Origin: Deltaproteobacteria bacterium
GTDB lineage: Bacteria > Myxococcota_A > Polyangia > Nannocystales > Nannocystaceae
Length of the DNA: 37,057 bases
NCBI GenBank assembly: GCA_947492135.1
Contig: CANLQR010000010.1
Location: 1 to 37,057 of the forward strand
Direction: 5' to 3'
The translations under genes and the position numbers were made by a program. This document shows, in pieces, positions 1 to 6,826 of this stretch; within the stretch, counting starts at the first letter, position 1, and the number at the start of each line of letters is the position of its first letter. The notes beneath the pieces are model-generated. The model searched no databases, was not told the origin of the DNA, and saw only the letters and a list, made by a program, of their open reading frames with translations.

Positions 1-2
1 AG

Positions 3-356
3 TACACGAACACGCGCCTCGACGAGCACGGCGAGATCCTCCGGGGGCACGGCGCGCATCTGGAGTCGCTCGACCGCCATGCGGCTGCGACGGTCGCGCG
101 CCTCGACCAGCAGGGCGAGACCCTGCGCGAGCACGGCGCTCTCCTGCGCGAGCACGGCGCTCTCCTGCGCGAGCACGGCACGCGTCTCGACTCGCTCGAC
201 CGCCATGCGGTTGCGACCGTCGCCGCGATCGACGTGCTGCACGCGGGCGTGCGCGCGATCGTCCCGGCGCTCGAGCAAGGTCGACTGCGCGACGATCGAC
301 TCCTCGCGCGCGTCGACGAATGTGAGCGGCGCATCGACGTGCTCGAGCACCGGTGA
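3..356 (+). CDS. Coiled-coil protein, C-terminal part (gene enters from the left edge)
   Basis: An open frame runs in from the window edge without a start codon and stops at TGA 354-356, giving the last 117 residues of a longer protein. The sequence is hydrophilic and rich in Leu, Arg, Glu and His. It contains LREHGALLREHG-type heptad-like repeats and two copies of a (L)DSLDRHA motif, as expected for an alpha-helical coiled coil. No catalytic domain is visible. It resembles the generic Myxococcota proteins made of repeated coiled-coil units, but I cannot name a family. The codon pattern (G/C at third positions) supports this frame over the longer overlapping frame. Confidence 0.6.
   Translation, partial: YTNTRLDEHGEILRGHGAHLESLDRHAAATVARLDQQGETLREHGALLREHGALLREHGTRLDSLDRHAVATVAAIDVLHAGVRAIVPALEQGRLRDDRLLARVDECERRIDVLEHR
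123..182 (+). repeat. 21-bp tandem repeat, about 3 copies
   Basis: Two perfect copies and one partial copy of a 21-bp unit (123-143, 144-164, 165-181) encode LREHGAL within the coiled-coil gene. The repeat is in frame, so copy-number changes would lengthen or shorten the coil by seven residues, one heptad, without breaking the gene. Confidence 0.8.
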
Positions 357-374
357 TCGTCATCTCCGCGACAC

Positions 375-468
375 CTCGCCGCGCGCCATGGCGTCGCGGA
401 GCTGGTCGGCGTCGGCGCCCCGCGGCGCCCGCACCATCACCCAGCCGCGGTCGCCCTCGAACGCGAGC
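375..468 (-). pseudogene. Duplicated fragment of a CehA-type metallohydrolase gene
   Basis: This 94-bp segment is identical to 3629-3722 except for one base. On the minus strand it encodes LAFEGDRGWVMVRAPRGA and the following DQLRDAMARGE, which in the full-length gene at 3383-4426 lies in the C-terminal part of a PHP-domain lipoprotein. Sequence on both sides is unrelated, and the zinc-binding part of the enzyme is missing. It is a gene fragment left by duplication or recombination, not a functional gene. Confidence 0.8.
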
Positions 469-906
469 GACGTCATGCACCCCGCCGGGTTCACGTCGGT
501 CACCGATGCGTCGCCCTCCGCGCTCGTCGATGGCGCGCCGTCGTCGTCGCCGAATGCGCCGAGGACGTTCCGTTTGCGTCGAGGCAGGCCCGCAGAGCCG
601 GCAACGCCATGTGGCCCGAGGAGTCCCTGCGAAGGCCGCAGGCCGCTCGGCATGGTCGTCGCGACGCGGTGCATTCGACGAGTGGAGACCGCCGACAGCG
701 AGGTGAACCGCCCACAGCGCGACGACGGTGAAGGCGGTCGTGTGCCGGATCACAGCCACCCCGACGACCGTCGCCTTGCCGACACATCGCCGTCTCTCAA
801 GCTCCGTCGCGACACGTCTTCGAGCCGCCCCGGTCAACCGCGGCCACAACGCGTCGCACTCGCGTCTCGTCCGAGTTCCTTTCGGGCCGAGCCGCGCGTC
901 GTGAAT
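469..906. other. Intergenic region upstream of the rhodopsin operon; no convincing gene
   Basis: About 440 bases with open frames on both strands, but none has a ribosome-binding site plus a recognisable domain. A minus-strand stretch near 700-765 would encode a hydrophobic helix-like segment, but it has no clear start or end. The rhodopsin promoter should lie here; I could not pick convincing -35/-10 boxes. Confidence 0.4.
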
Positions 907-910
907 AGGA
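907..910 (+). promoter_or_regulatory. Ribosome-binding site of the rhodopsin gene
   Basis: AGGA is placed 10 bases before the ATG at 921 and supports this start over upstream in-frame alternatives. Confidence 0.5.
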
Positions 911-920
911 CACAAGCACC

Positions 921-1709
921 ATGGACACCCTCACACCAACCGAGTTCGGCCTCGTGTCGAACATGTTCTCGCTCGCGATCGCGGCGATGCTGGCTTCCTT
1001 CATCTTCTTCATCGTCGCCCGAGGCCAAGTCTCGGAGAAATACCGACCGGCGCTGGTCATGTCCGCGTTGGTCGTGGCGATCGCTGGGTACCACTACTTT
1101 CGCATCTTCGAGAGCTGGGGCCACGCCTACCAGCTCACCGACGGGCTCTACCGACCGAGCGGCGTGCCGTTCAACGACGCCTACCGCTACGTCGACTGGC
1201 TTCTGACCGTGCCGCTCCTCGTCGCCGAGCTGGTGGCGGTGCTCGCCCTGTCCAAGGGCGTCCGTGGGCCCTTGATGACCAAGCTCGTCATCGCCGCCAT
1301 CTTGATGATTGGACTCGGCTACCCAGGCGAAATCGCAGCGACCGCTGCGTCCCGGACCCTGTGGGGTCTGCTGTCGACCGTCCCGTTCGTCTACATCGTC
1401 TACATCCTGTGGACGGAGCTGTTGCGCGCGGCCGAGAACAACACCCCGCATGTGCGGGTCTTGCTCCGGAATACCCGGCTGCTGCTCCTCGGGACCTGGG
1501 GATTCTATCCTCTGGCCTACCTGATCCCGTTGATCGGCATCTCCGGGGCGACCGCCCAGGTCGGAGTCCAGTTCGGCTACAGCATCGCCGACATTGCCGC
1601 CAAGTGCGGCTACGGGCTGATGATCTATCACATCGCCAAGGCGAAAATGGAGGCCGAAGGCGTGGTCTATGGCGAGTCGGCTCCCCTCCGTGGAGTGGTC
1701 GTCTCGTGA
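921..1709 (+). CDS. Microbial rhodopsin, proton-pump type (proteorhodopsin/xanthorhodopsin-like)
   Basis: A 262-aa seven-helix membrane protein that binds retinal and should pump protons outward on illumination. Helix C reads YRYVDWLLTVPLLVAE, giving the D92-T96-E103 pattern (counterion Asp, Thr, proton-donor Glu) of outward proton pumps. R89 matches the conserved Arg. H58 lies where the counterion-partner His of proteorhodopsin sits. Helix G has SIADIAAK, with D224 and K228 as second counterion and Schiff-base Lys. Leu100 occupies the spectral-tuning position (Leu in green, Gln in blue forms), so green absorption is expected. Helix E has WGLLSTVPF; a Gly at 149 in this context resembles xanthorhodopsin-type proteins that leave room for a carotenoid antenna, but that is inference. 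Its stop overlaps the next start (GTGA). No retinal or carotenoid biosynthesis gene is present in the window. Confidence 0.95.
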   Translation: MDTLTPTEFGLVSNMFSLAIAAMLASFIFFIVARGQVSEKYRPALVMSALVVAIAGYHYFRIFESWGHAYQLTDGLYRPSGVPFNDAYRYVDWLLTVPLLVAELVAVLALSKGVRGPLMTKLVIAAILMIGLGYPGEIAATAASRTLWGLLSTVPFVYIVYILWTELLRAAENNTPHVRVLLRNTRLLLLGTWGFYPLAYLIPLIGISGATAQVGVQFGYSIADIAAKCGYGLMIYHIAKAKMEAEGVVYGESAPLRGVVVS

Positions 1710-2002
1710 GCCCCTCCTCGCGTGATCATAGCGACGGCGAGGCAGAACCCGAAGCTGCGCACTACGTCACCTCGGGCCGTGCCGTGCTCGGCATGGGCCT
1801 GTTGGGACTTGTACTCGCGCTCGCAATGCTGACGGTTCCTGCGGTTCGTCCCGGTTTCATCGATGGCCCAAGCGCATTGGTCATCTCCTCCCTCATGCTG
1901 CTGCTCGGCCTATGGATGATACGCCATGGCGCGCAGACCAGCTCGTCCACCGTCGTCCTCGACCGCAGCTTCCATTCGTCTCACCAGCAGGAACAAAAAT
2001 GA
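1706..2002 (+). CDS. Small membrane protein coupled to rhodopsin (98 aa)
   Basis: A GTG start at 1706 overlaps the rhodopsin stop in a GTGA junction, which implies translational coupling. The protein has a charged N-terminus of about 24 residues (Asp/Glu/His-rich), a first hydrophobic helix (AVLGMGLLGLVLALAML), a short loop with PAVRPGFIDGPS, a second helix (ALVISSLMLLLGLWMI) and a Ser/His/Gln-rich tail. No family is recognised. The longer frame starting further upstream only reads through the rhodopsin gene and is not the gene. Its place between the rhodopsin and two further micro-proteins suggests it is a partner or assembly subunit, but this is inference. Confidence 0.75.
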   Translation: MSPSSRDHSDGEAEPEAAHYVTSGRAVLGMGLLGLVLALAMLTVPAVRPGFIDGPSALVISSLMLLLGLWMIRHGAQTSSSTVVLDRSFHSSHQQEQK

Positions 2003-2181
2003 ACAGGGTCACACGAGTCAAGCTCTGGGTTGGAGTCTCGGCATTCCTCTCGCTTCTGATGTCCGTCGGCTTGTGGTTCTCCGGGCACAAGGAACAGGGC
2101 GCTTTCGTCGGCATCTGGGTGCCTTCGATCCTGTCGCTCGGGGCATTCATCCTGGCGGGCTGGGGGCAACGTCATGAATAG
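1999..2181 (+). CDS. Small two-helix membrane protein in the rhodopsin operon (60 aa)
   Basis: ATG at 1999 overlaps the preceding stop (ATGA). The protein begins MNRVTRVKLWVGVSAFLS, then has two predicted membrane helices separated by a hydrophilic turn (FSGHKEQGAF) and ends GWGQRHE. The second helix contains GIWVPSILSLGAFIL. Positively charged residues precede helix 1, suggesting a cytoplasmic N-terminus. I do not recognise a family. The tight overlap with both neighbours says it is made in step with the rhodopsin. Confidence 0.7.
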   Translation: MNRVTRVKLWVGVSAFLSLLMSVGLWFSGHKEQGAFVGIWVPSILSLGAFILAGWGQRHE

Positions 2182-2281
2182 TGATCTCTTCATCTTCGGC
2201 TTCGGTTTGCTGGTCTTGATGCCGGTGATGACGTCGGTAGGACTGCTCATCTGGTTGGGCGGCCGCGAGGCGAACGACTGA
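2174..2281 (+). CDS. Micro-protein with one membrane helix, last gene of the rhodopsin operon (35 aa)
   Basis: ATG at 2174 lies inside the end of the previous gene (8-base overlap), in another frame. It encodes 35 residues: MNSDLFIFGFGLLVLMPVM followed by a hydrophobic run and the tail GGREAND. A single hydrophobic segment covers residues 5-28. Proteins of this size often act as small subunits of membrane complexes (CydX is an example of the size class, not a homologue). The start fits the overlap pattern of the two genes before it, and the third codon positions are G/C-rich. Function unknown. Confidence 0.6.
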   Translation: MNSDLFIFGFGLLVLMPVMTSVGLLIWLGGREAND

Positions 2282-2464
2282 TCGGCCCGATCGCCGGCAT
2301 CGAGCTCCGAGCGGATATAAGTGGGCGTCAGGCACAAAGCGATGTGCTCGACGCCCACTCTGCGTTTGCCGAGTTCGACGCGGCGGTCGACCGTCGTGGG
2401 GCGGCTTCGCGACGAGAAGAGGGCGGACGCCGTCGGGAATCGCAACGCGTGCGTGCTGCCATCC

Positions 2465-2857
2465 TCAAGTGGCGGTGGAAAGCGTGAGATACAGGAGGCT
2501 GCCGCTGATCGCGAGCATCAGCAAAGCCGGCAGCGATTTGATCGGCGGGTCCCCAACCTTCACGTGCATGGCGAGGGCGCCCAGCATGAGGAGCACGAGG
2601 CCAGCCGTCGCCGGTGATACGAGCAACGGGACCCAGAGGCCGACCAGCAGAACGACGGCGATGCCCAGCTTCAGGGCTCCCACGAGGTAGAAGGCCCACC
2701 TCGGCAGACCGTAGGCGTCGAACTCGTCCTCGAGAGATCGCGCCGCTGCACCCCGAAACTGCGTTGCCGAGCGGGCGCGAACCAGCCAGACGTTCATCAG
2801 CCCCAGCGCGAGGACGATCTGAAGCAGGCTGGCGTTCGTGAATGTCGGGAGTTGCAT
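2465..2857 (-). CDS. DoxX-like membrane protein
   Basis: 130 aa with four hydrophobic segments. It has the DoxX-family pattern: a first helix, a loop carrying charged residues (LEDEFDAYGLP), a helix that starts GALKLGIAVVLL, and a later G-rich helix followed by KVGDPPIKSLPALL. DoxX-like proteins are small four-helix inner-membrane proteins of poorly defined function, often linked to redox or sulfur-stress systems. It is divergent from a second DoxX-like gene (2940-3296) that shares the ..YGL..(W/F)RK..GALEL pattern and the (R/K)VGD motif, so the two are probably old duplicates sharing the 82-bp promoter region between them. Confidence 0.75.
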   Translation of the reverse strand: MQLPTFTNASLLQIVLALGLMNVWLVRARSATQFRGAAARSLEDEFDAYGLPRWAFYLVGALKLGIAVVLLVGLWVPLLVSPATAGLVLLMLGALAMHVKVGDPPIKSLPALLMLAISGSLLYLTLSTAT

Positions 2858-2939
2858 GGTGGCCGGGGTGGTTCGCGCGTGAAGATTGGCAGAGACCTGC
2901 TAACTCACCAGTGTCGATCTTCGATCCGCGTCCGCGCCC

Positions 2940-3296
2940 ATGGAGTTTGCCTTCCAGTCTGCGAAAGCCCTGTCGATCGCAGCGTTTCTCTTCTATGGCC
3001 TCGGCTGCCTGCTCTTCGAGGGCATGAGCGCCGAGTTCGAGCGCTACGGCCTCAGTCATTTCCGCAAGTTGACGGGTGCGTTGGAGCTGGCTGGCGCCCT
3101 GGGACTCGTCGCCGGGTACTTCGTGTCGTTCCTCGACATCCCAGCGTCGGGCGGTCTGAGTCTGCTGATGCTGATGGGGGTGCTCACGAGGATCCGCGTT
3201 GGCGACGCCGTGGTGAGCATGCTCCCGGCGCTTGCGCTGCTCCTGGTCAACGCCTACATCTTCGGCTACGCGATCTACGGCACATCCGGGCCGTGA
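2940..3296 (+). CDS. DoxX-like membrane protein, divergent paralogue
   Basis: 118 aa with four predicted helices and the same layout as its divergent neighbour: FERYGLSHFRKLTGALELAG around helix 2 and RIRVGDAVVSMLPALALL before the last helix. The ATG at 2940 gives a normal membrane-protein N-terminus. No specific function can be assigned. A head-to-head pair suggests shared regulation or a heteromeric membrane complex, which is inference. Confidence 0.75.
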   Translation: MEFAFQSAKALSIAAFLFYGLGCLLFEGMSAEFERYGLSHFRKLTGALELAGALGLVAGYFVSFLDIPASGGLSLLMLMGVLTRIRVGDAVVSMLPALALLLVNAYIFGYAIYGTSGP

Positions 3297-3382
3297 GCGA
3301 AGATCCCCGAGCACCCCCGAGCCGTGAGAGTCGTGGGCGCCGTGGGCGCCGTGGCCGCGAAGCCACTGCGGTGCGGCGGCCC

Positions 3383-4426
3383 TCAGGGCGCCCAGCACGG
3401 CTGTGTCCACGCCCGGCGCCCGTCCGCTCCGACGATCTCGGCGCGCACGTAGGCGCCGGGTGTCGACGCCAGGCGGCACACTCGGTGGCTGGATTCGGCC
3501 GGCTCCGCGGGGAAGGGTTCGCCGCCGGCGAAGCAGCGCACTTCGGCATCGGGCGCCTGCGGCCACACCAACAGCCCGCCCGAGTCGCACACCACGTCGT
3601 CGAGCACCGCGCCGTTGGTGGCATAGAACTCGCCGCGCGCCATGGCGTCGCGGAGCTGGTCGGCGTTGGCGCCCCGCGGCGCCCGCACCATCACCCAGCC
3701 GCGGTCGCCCTCGAACGCGAGCTCGCCGCGGGCACGCACGCGCTCGGCGTCCGCGTAGTGGTGGGCGTCGTCGGTCGCGGTGCCCCAGACGTGAACCCCA
3801 CGGGCGAGAAGCTGATCCCAGATCGCGAACGTCGACGGATGCGTCGCGTCGCCGGCGTTGACGGAGTCGATCGCCTCGTTCGCGACTTCGAGCAACATCG
3901 GGCCGTCGGCGACCGCCGCGATGGTGTCGGCGTCGGCCGCCCAGTGGAAGTTGGGGTGATTGATCTGCGGCAGCGCTCCGAGTGACCGGGCCTTGGCGAT
4001 CCCCCACGCGAACAGCGTGGTGCGCCGCAGGTCGGCGGGGTCGGGCTGCTCGGCGGGCGTCCGGGTCGGGTCCACGAACAGGGCGTTGACGTGCAACGGG
4101 CACAGGGGGCCCTGCGGGGGCGGCTCGCAGCGCTCCACGTTGATGGTGATCTCCATCCCTGGGATCACCAGGAGGTCGCCCGGCGTGGACACGTCGGTGA
4201 TGCGGTTGTGATCGGTGAACACGATGAAGTCGTAGCCGTGCTCGGCGTACCAGCGCGCCACGTCCCCGGGCGGCGTCTCGCTGTCGCCGGAGTTGTTCGA
4301 GTGCAGGTGGAGCTGGCCCTTGAGGAAGCTCGGCTTGGGGGCAGGGCCGGCGGGCAGGGTGGGCCCTGGCGGGACCGCGCAGGCGAGCAGCGCCACGAGG
4401 GGCAGGTTCGCCCGCCCGCGGGTCAC
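3383..4426 (-). CDS. CehA/McbA-type PHP-domain metallohydrolase, lipoprotein
   Basis: 347 aa. The GTG start at 4426 gives a lipoprotein signal peptide (MTRGRANLPLVALLAC, lipobox LLAC, Cys16) and overlaps the haemoglobin stop by GTGA, so upstream in-frame starts are rejected. The mature part has PHP (polymerase and histidinol phosphatase) metal motifs: GQLHLHSNNSGDS, FIVFTDHN, GMEITI, INHPNFHW and GTATDDAHH. These supply the His/Asp/Glu ligands for a metal-dependent phosphoesterase-type hydrolase. McbA/CehA proteins include a 1-naphthyl-N-methylcarbamate hydrolase, but most members have no known substrate. It should be anchored at the outer side of a membrane. It is downstream of and coupled to a truncated haemoglobin. 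A fragment of this gene is duplicated at 375-468. Confidence 0.85.
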   Translation of the reverse strand: MTRGRANLPLVALLACAVPPGPTLPAGPAPKPSFLKGQLHLHSNNSGDSETPPGDVARWYAEHGYDFIVFTDHNRITDVSTPGDLLVIPGMEITINVERCEPPPQGPLCPLHVNALFVDPTRTPAEQPDPADLRRTTLFAWGIAKARSLGALPQINHPNFHWAADADTIAAVADGPMLLEVANEAIDSVNAGDATHPSTFAIWDQLLARGVHVWGTATDDAHHYADAERVRARGELAFEGDRGWVMVRAPRGANADQLRDAMARGEFYATNGAVLDDVVCDSGGLLVWPQAPDAEVRCFAGGEPFPAEPAESSHRVCRLASTPGAYVRAEIVGADGRRAWTQPCWAP

Positions 4427-4818
4427 GTCGATGCGTCCGGTTCGCGGTTGCGCATGTGATCGGCGAGGCGCTCGAATGCCCCGTCGAGGGCGGCCCGCAG
4501 CGTGGGATCCGCCACGCAGACGGCCAGCGCGCCGCGCATGCACAGCAGCCATTGATCGCGCTCGGGGACGCCGATCGAGAACGGCAGGTGGCGCGCGCGC
4601 AGCCGGGGATGGCCGTACTTCTCGACGTAGTAGGGCGGGCCGCCGAGCCAGCCGCACAGGAACAGGAACAGCTTCTCGCGGCTGCCGCGGAGGTTCGGCG
4701 GGTGCAGGGCCCGGATGGTCGCGGCCTCGGGCAGCTGTTCCATGCGATCGTAGAAGTCGTCGACCAGGGCACGGACCCCGGGCTCGCCGCCGATCTGCTC
4801 GAAGGGCACGTCGCTCAC
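4423..4818 (-). CDS. glbO: Group II truncated haemoglobin
   Basis: 131 aa, the normal size for a 2/2 haemoglobin. Signature residues are visible: Tyr23 (B10) in DDFYDRM, the GHPRLRARHLPF block with proximal His77 (F8), and Trp90 (G8) in ERDQWLLCM, which together define group II. Such proteins bind O2 or NO with a haem and usually take part in redox protection or NO detoxification in the cytoplasm. The GTG start at 4818 begins SDVPFEQIGG, typical of the family; the longer reading frame upstream has no domain. Its stop overlaps the start of the PHP lipoprotein gene, forming a two-gene operon. Confidence 0.9.
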   Translation of the reverse strand: MSDVPFEQIGGEPGVRALVDDFYDRMEQLPEAATIRALHPPNLRGSREKLFLFLCGWLGGPPYYVEKYGHPRLRARHLPFSIGVPERDQWLLCMRGALAVCVADPTLRAALDGAFERLADHMRNREPDAST

Positions 4819-5010
4819 CGCACGAGTGTACCGGACGACCACCTCGGGTTTGTCACGGCGGCGTCTCCAGGATTGCACCCATCGCAACCGCCGCTCGGGC
4901 CGCCCGGCAGCGATTTTGCCGTCGTGCGGCTGGGCTGTCACATCGACGGCGAGCGTGCTCTGCAGATCGAACCGGCTGCAGCCTGCAGCTGCGAAGCTGG
5001 CCGGAGGCGC

Positions 5011-5847
5011 ATGACGACGCGAGCACGACACACGATTGTACTGACCTCGATCCTGCTTGGCGCGTGCGAACGGGACGCCCTCGAGCAGGCCGATGGCGAC
5101 ACCCCGGCCGACGGGCCGACGGAGGCCGACTTCCCGGAGCGTACGGCCGAGGCCTACTGCGCGGCGCTGTTCGCCTGCGATCCCGTTGCGACCTGCGTGG
5201 TCCCCGATCCGATCTACGCCTCGCAGACCGAGTGCGCGGAGTCCGAACGATCGCTGCTCGAGGGGGCGCAGGTGGCAGCGCAGGCGGCGGGACTGACCTA
5301 CGACGCGGCGTGCGTCGAAGACACGATCCTCGGCTACGCATCCGCGGCTTGCCAGAGCGAGTCGCAGCTGATTTCGACGGATCGCAGCGCCTTGGACGTG
5401 TGCCCGCCGTACCACGGCACGGTCCCGGATGGCGAAGGCCCGTGCTTCGAGGTCGTCGGCAGCGGGCTCAGCGATTGCGGCGCCGGGTTGCTGTGCTCGC
5501 ACGGCAGCGACTCGTGCTCGTCGGGCTCGAGCGACGTCTGCAAGTGTGAGCAGGGCTTCGCCCGCAAGTACGGCGGCGACGAGGTGTGCGTGCCCGTGCT
5601 CGACCTCGGGTCGGTGTGTGTCGACAGCCAAGGCCACTCCGACGGGGTTTGCGAGCCCGACGCCGACTGCGTGTCCGAGTACGACGACGAGGGTTACTTG
5701 ATCCAAGGCACCTGCGTCGCCCGACGACCGCTGGGATCGCCCTGCGCATCCGGGTCGGAGTGCGTCTCGCTCACCTGCGACGACGTCTGCACGCCTGCGT
5801 CGCCCTACCTGTGCGAGGAGTACGCGGCGCCGCGGCGCTGGCGTTGA
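5011..5847 (+). CDS. Cys-rich lipoprotein (278 aa)
   Basis: ATG at 5011 follows GGAGG and starts a lipoprotein signal peptide (IVLTSILLGAC, Cys19). The mature protein has a first domain with AEAYCAALFACDP and further Cys pairs, a region typical of myxobacterial proteins with tandem small disulfide units (CFEVVGSG.. GLLCS.. CKCEQGF.. CVPV), and a terminal LGSPCASGSECVSLTC unit resembling Cys-rich recognition repeats. The final residues (YAAPRRWR) run into a transposase remnant on the other strand, so the natural C-terminus may have been replaced. Function unknown; surface or periplasmic location is likely. Confidence 0.75.
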   Translation: MTTRARHTIVLTSILLGACERDALEQADGDTPADGPTEADFPERTAEAYCAALFACDPVATCVVPDPIYASQTECAESERSLLEGAQVAAQAAGLTYDAACVEDTILGYASAACQSESQLISTDRSALDVCPPYHGTVPDGEGPCFEVVGSGLSDCGAGLLCSHGSDSCSSGSSDVCKCEQGFARKYGGDEVCVPVLDLGSVCVDSQGHSDGVCEPDADCVSEYDDEGYLIQGTCVARRPLGSPCASGSECVSLTCDDVCTPASPYLCEEYAAPRRWR

Positions 5848-5869
5848 TCGAGGTCATGATTGTCCGTGG

Positions 5870-6049
5870 CGCCGTCGCGAGCAAGTGGAGATGATTCCCG
5901 AGGACCGCGAACTGCACGATGCGGCGTCCGAATCGCCCGCGCGCGCTCCGGAACACGCGAACGATCGTGCGCATCGGTGCGCGCGTGCGGAGCTGCGGAA
6001 CCCCGTCGCGAATCCGAATCGTGACGTGCACGGGGCGCTCCGGCTCGAC
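5870..6049 (-). pseudogene. Remnant of a Y1 (REP-associated/IS200-like) transposase
   Basis: The minus strand encodes ERPVHVTIRIRDGVPQL near 6040-5995 and QFAVLGNHLHLLATA near 5915-5870. The first is the usual N-terminal block of REP-associated tyrosine transposases and the second carries the HxH of the HUH nuclease. An in-frame stop lies directly upstream, and homology ends after LLATA at the end of the neighbouring lipoprotein gene. The catalytic Tyr region is missing. It is a non-functional fragment of about 60 codons. Confidence 0.7.
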
Positions 6050-6189
6050 GGGTCATCGATGTCGCAGCCGCCAGCGAGAACATTTCGGAGGAGGATGCAG
6101 ACGCGTTCTGGCGCAAGAAAAACGGAGCGCCGCAACCCCGCGGTGTGCGTGCGTGCGTCGAAGTAGCCGCCCCTGGTGACCTGACGGGC

Positions 6190-6346
6190 GCCCTTGCTGC
6201 TCGTGGTCGTACCACGCCGCGGCGGCATCCAGCTCCGCGCTGGCCTCGACATGGATCTGCAACTTCACGTTCGCGCCGCGCGGAGTCGTTCTGCGATGCG
6301 CGCACGCACGTCAGTCCAGTCTTCGAACGCGGTCGGGTCGTTCGCA
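6190..6346 (-). pseudogene. Broken copy of a ParE-type toxin-antitoxin module
   Basis: About 157 bp closely match the junction of the intact pair at 22121-22659. The minus strand reads the last ~25 codons of the antitoxin (DDPTAFEDWTDVRARIAERL), a GTGA overlap at 6265-6268, and the first ~27 codons of the toxin (MKLQIHVEASAELDAAAAWY). Homology then stops abruptly on both sides. Neither protein can be complete. One boundary is near the attC-like repeat at 6389-6450. Confidence 0.85.
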
Positions 6347-6388
6347 CAGCCTGATCATGCGACGCAGACTTCCGACGTTCGCGCCGCT

Positions 6389-6450
6389 GTCCAACGGATG
6401 AGCGTTCAGCTGCGGCGCGAAGCGCCGTCAGCTGCAACGGTTTGTTGGGC
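6389..6450 (-). repeat. attC-like structured repeat 1
   Basis: A 62-bp imperfect palindrome. On the minus strand it begins GCCCAAC (fits RYYYAAC) and ends GTTGGAC (fits GTTRRRY), the two outer boxes of an integron attC site. The inner arms CGTTGCAGCTGACGGCGC and GCGCCGCAGCTGAACG pair with two bulged bases in the left arm and a 3-base loop. The repeat at 8044-8128 shares the outer boxes and the GTTGCAGCTG / CAGCTGAACG arms. It lies about 60 bp after a toxin gene on the same strand. The bulged bases are not the canonical pair, so an unrelated dispersed repeat remains possible. Confidence 0.55.
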
Positions 6451-6509
6451 AGCAGATCGCGATTCGCCGCGGACATCGAGGAGAGGATTGTTGTGCGTCA
6501 TTTGGAGCG

Positions 6510-6824
6510 CTATCGGTCCAGTCGTTTCAGCCAGTAGCCAGGCTTGCGCTTGTCGTGGGCAATCGCGATCACGCGGAGCTCGTGCTCGAGCTCGACGAAT
6601 GCCACAGAGTACGGAAAGCCGGCGACACGGGCGCGGCGTACGACGACGCTCGCCCGCACCCGTGGGACCTCGGAGCACGCTTGCGGCAGCGCTGCGAGGT
6701 GGGTAACTGCTTCGTCGATCGCGAGAACCAAGCGAAGGCCCAGGCCGGCGACTCGCTGTTCGTACCAAGCCATCGCGGCCTCGAGCTCGTCTTCAGCCTC
6801 CGGCTCGAAGGTCACCGTAGGCAT
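6510..6824 (-). CDS. ParE/RelE-type toxin
   Basis: 104 aa from ATG 6824. It begins TVTFEPEAEDELEAAMAWY, the typical first strand and helix of ParE/RelE toxins, and ends with VIAIAHDKRKPGYWLKRL, the conserved last strand with the HxxRxPxYW pattern. Toxins of this fold inhibit DNA gyrase or cleave mRNA; this sequence does not tell which. An alternative GTG start at 6830 overlaps the antitoxin stop (GTGA) and would add two residues, as in the second pair of the window. The antitoxin gene is directly upstream. An attC-like repeat follows. Confidence 0.85.
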   Translation of the reverse strand: MPTVTFEPEAEDELEAAMAWYEQRVAGLGLRLVLAIDEAVTHLAALPQACSEVPRVRASVVVRRARVAGFPYSVAFVELEHELRVIAIAHDKRKPGYWLKRLDR

Positions 6825-6826
6825 GT

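Noticed and set aside
123-182. CRISPR-like repeat
   Set aside because: The 21-bp units are adjacent with no spacers and lie in frame inside a coiled-coil gene.
2328-4772. 814-aa minus-strand frame over the DoxX and PHP genes
   Set aside because: It overlaps four well-supported genes in other frames and has no domain; an effect of high GC.
6053-6268. Functional 71-aa toxin
   Set aside because: Only the first ~27 residues match the ParE toxin; the rest is unrelated, and the catalytic C-terminal strands are missing.
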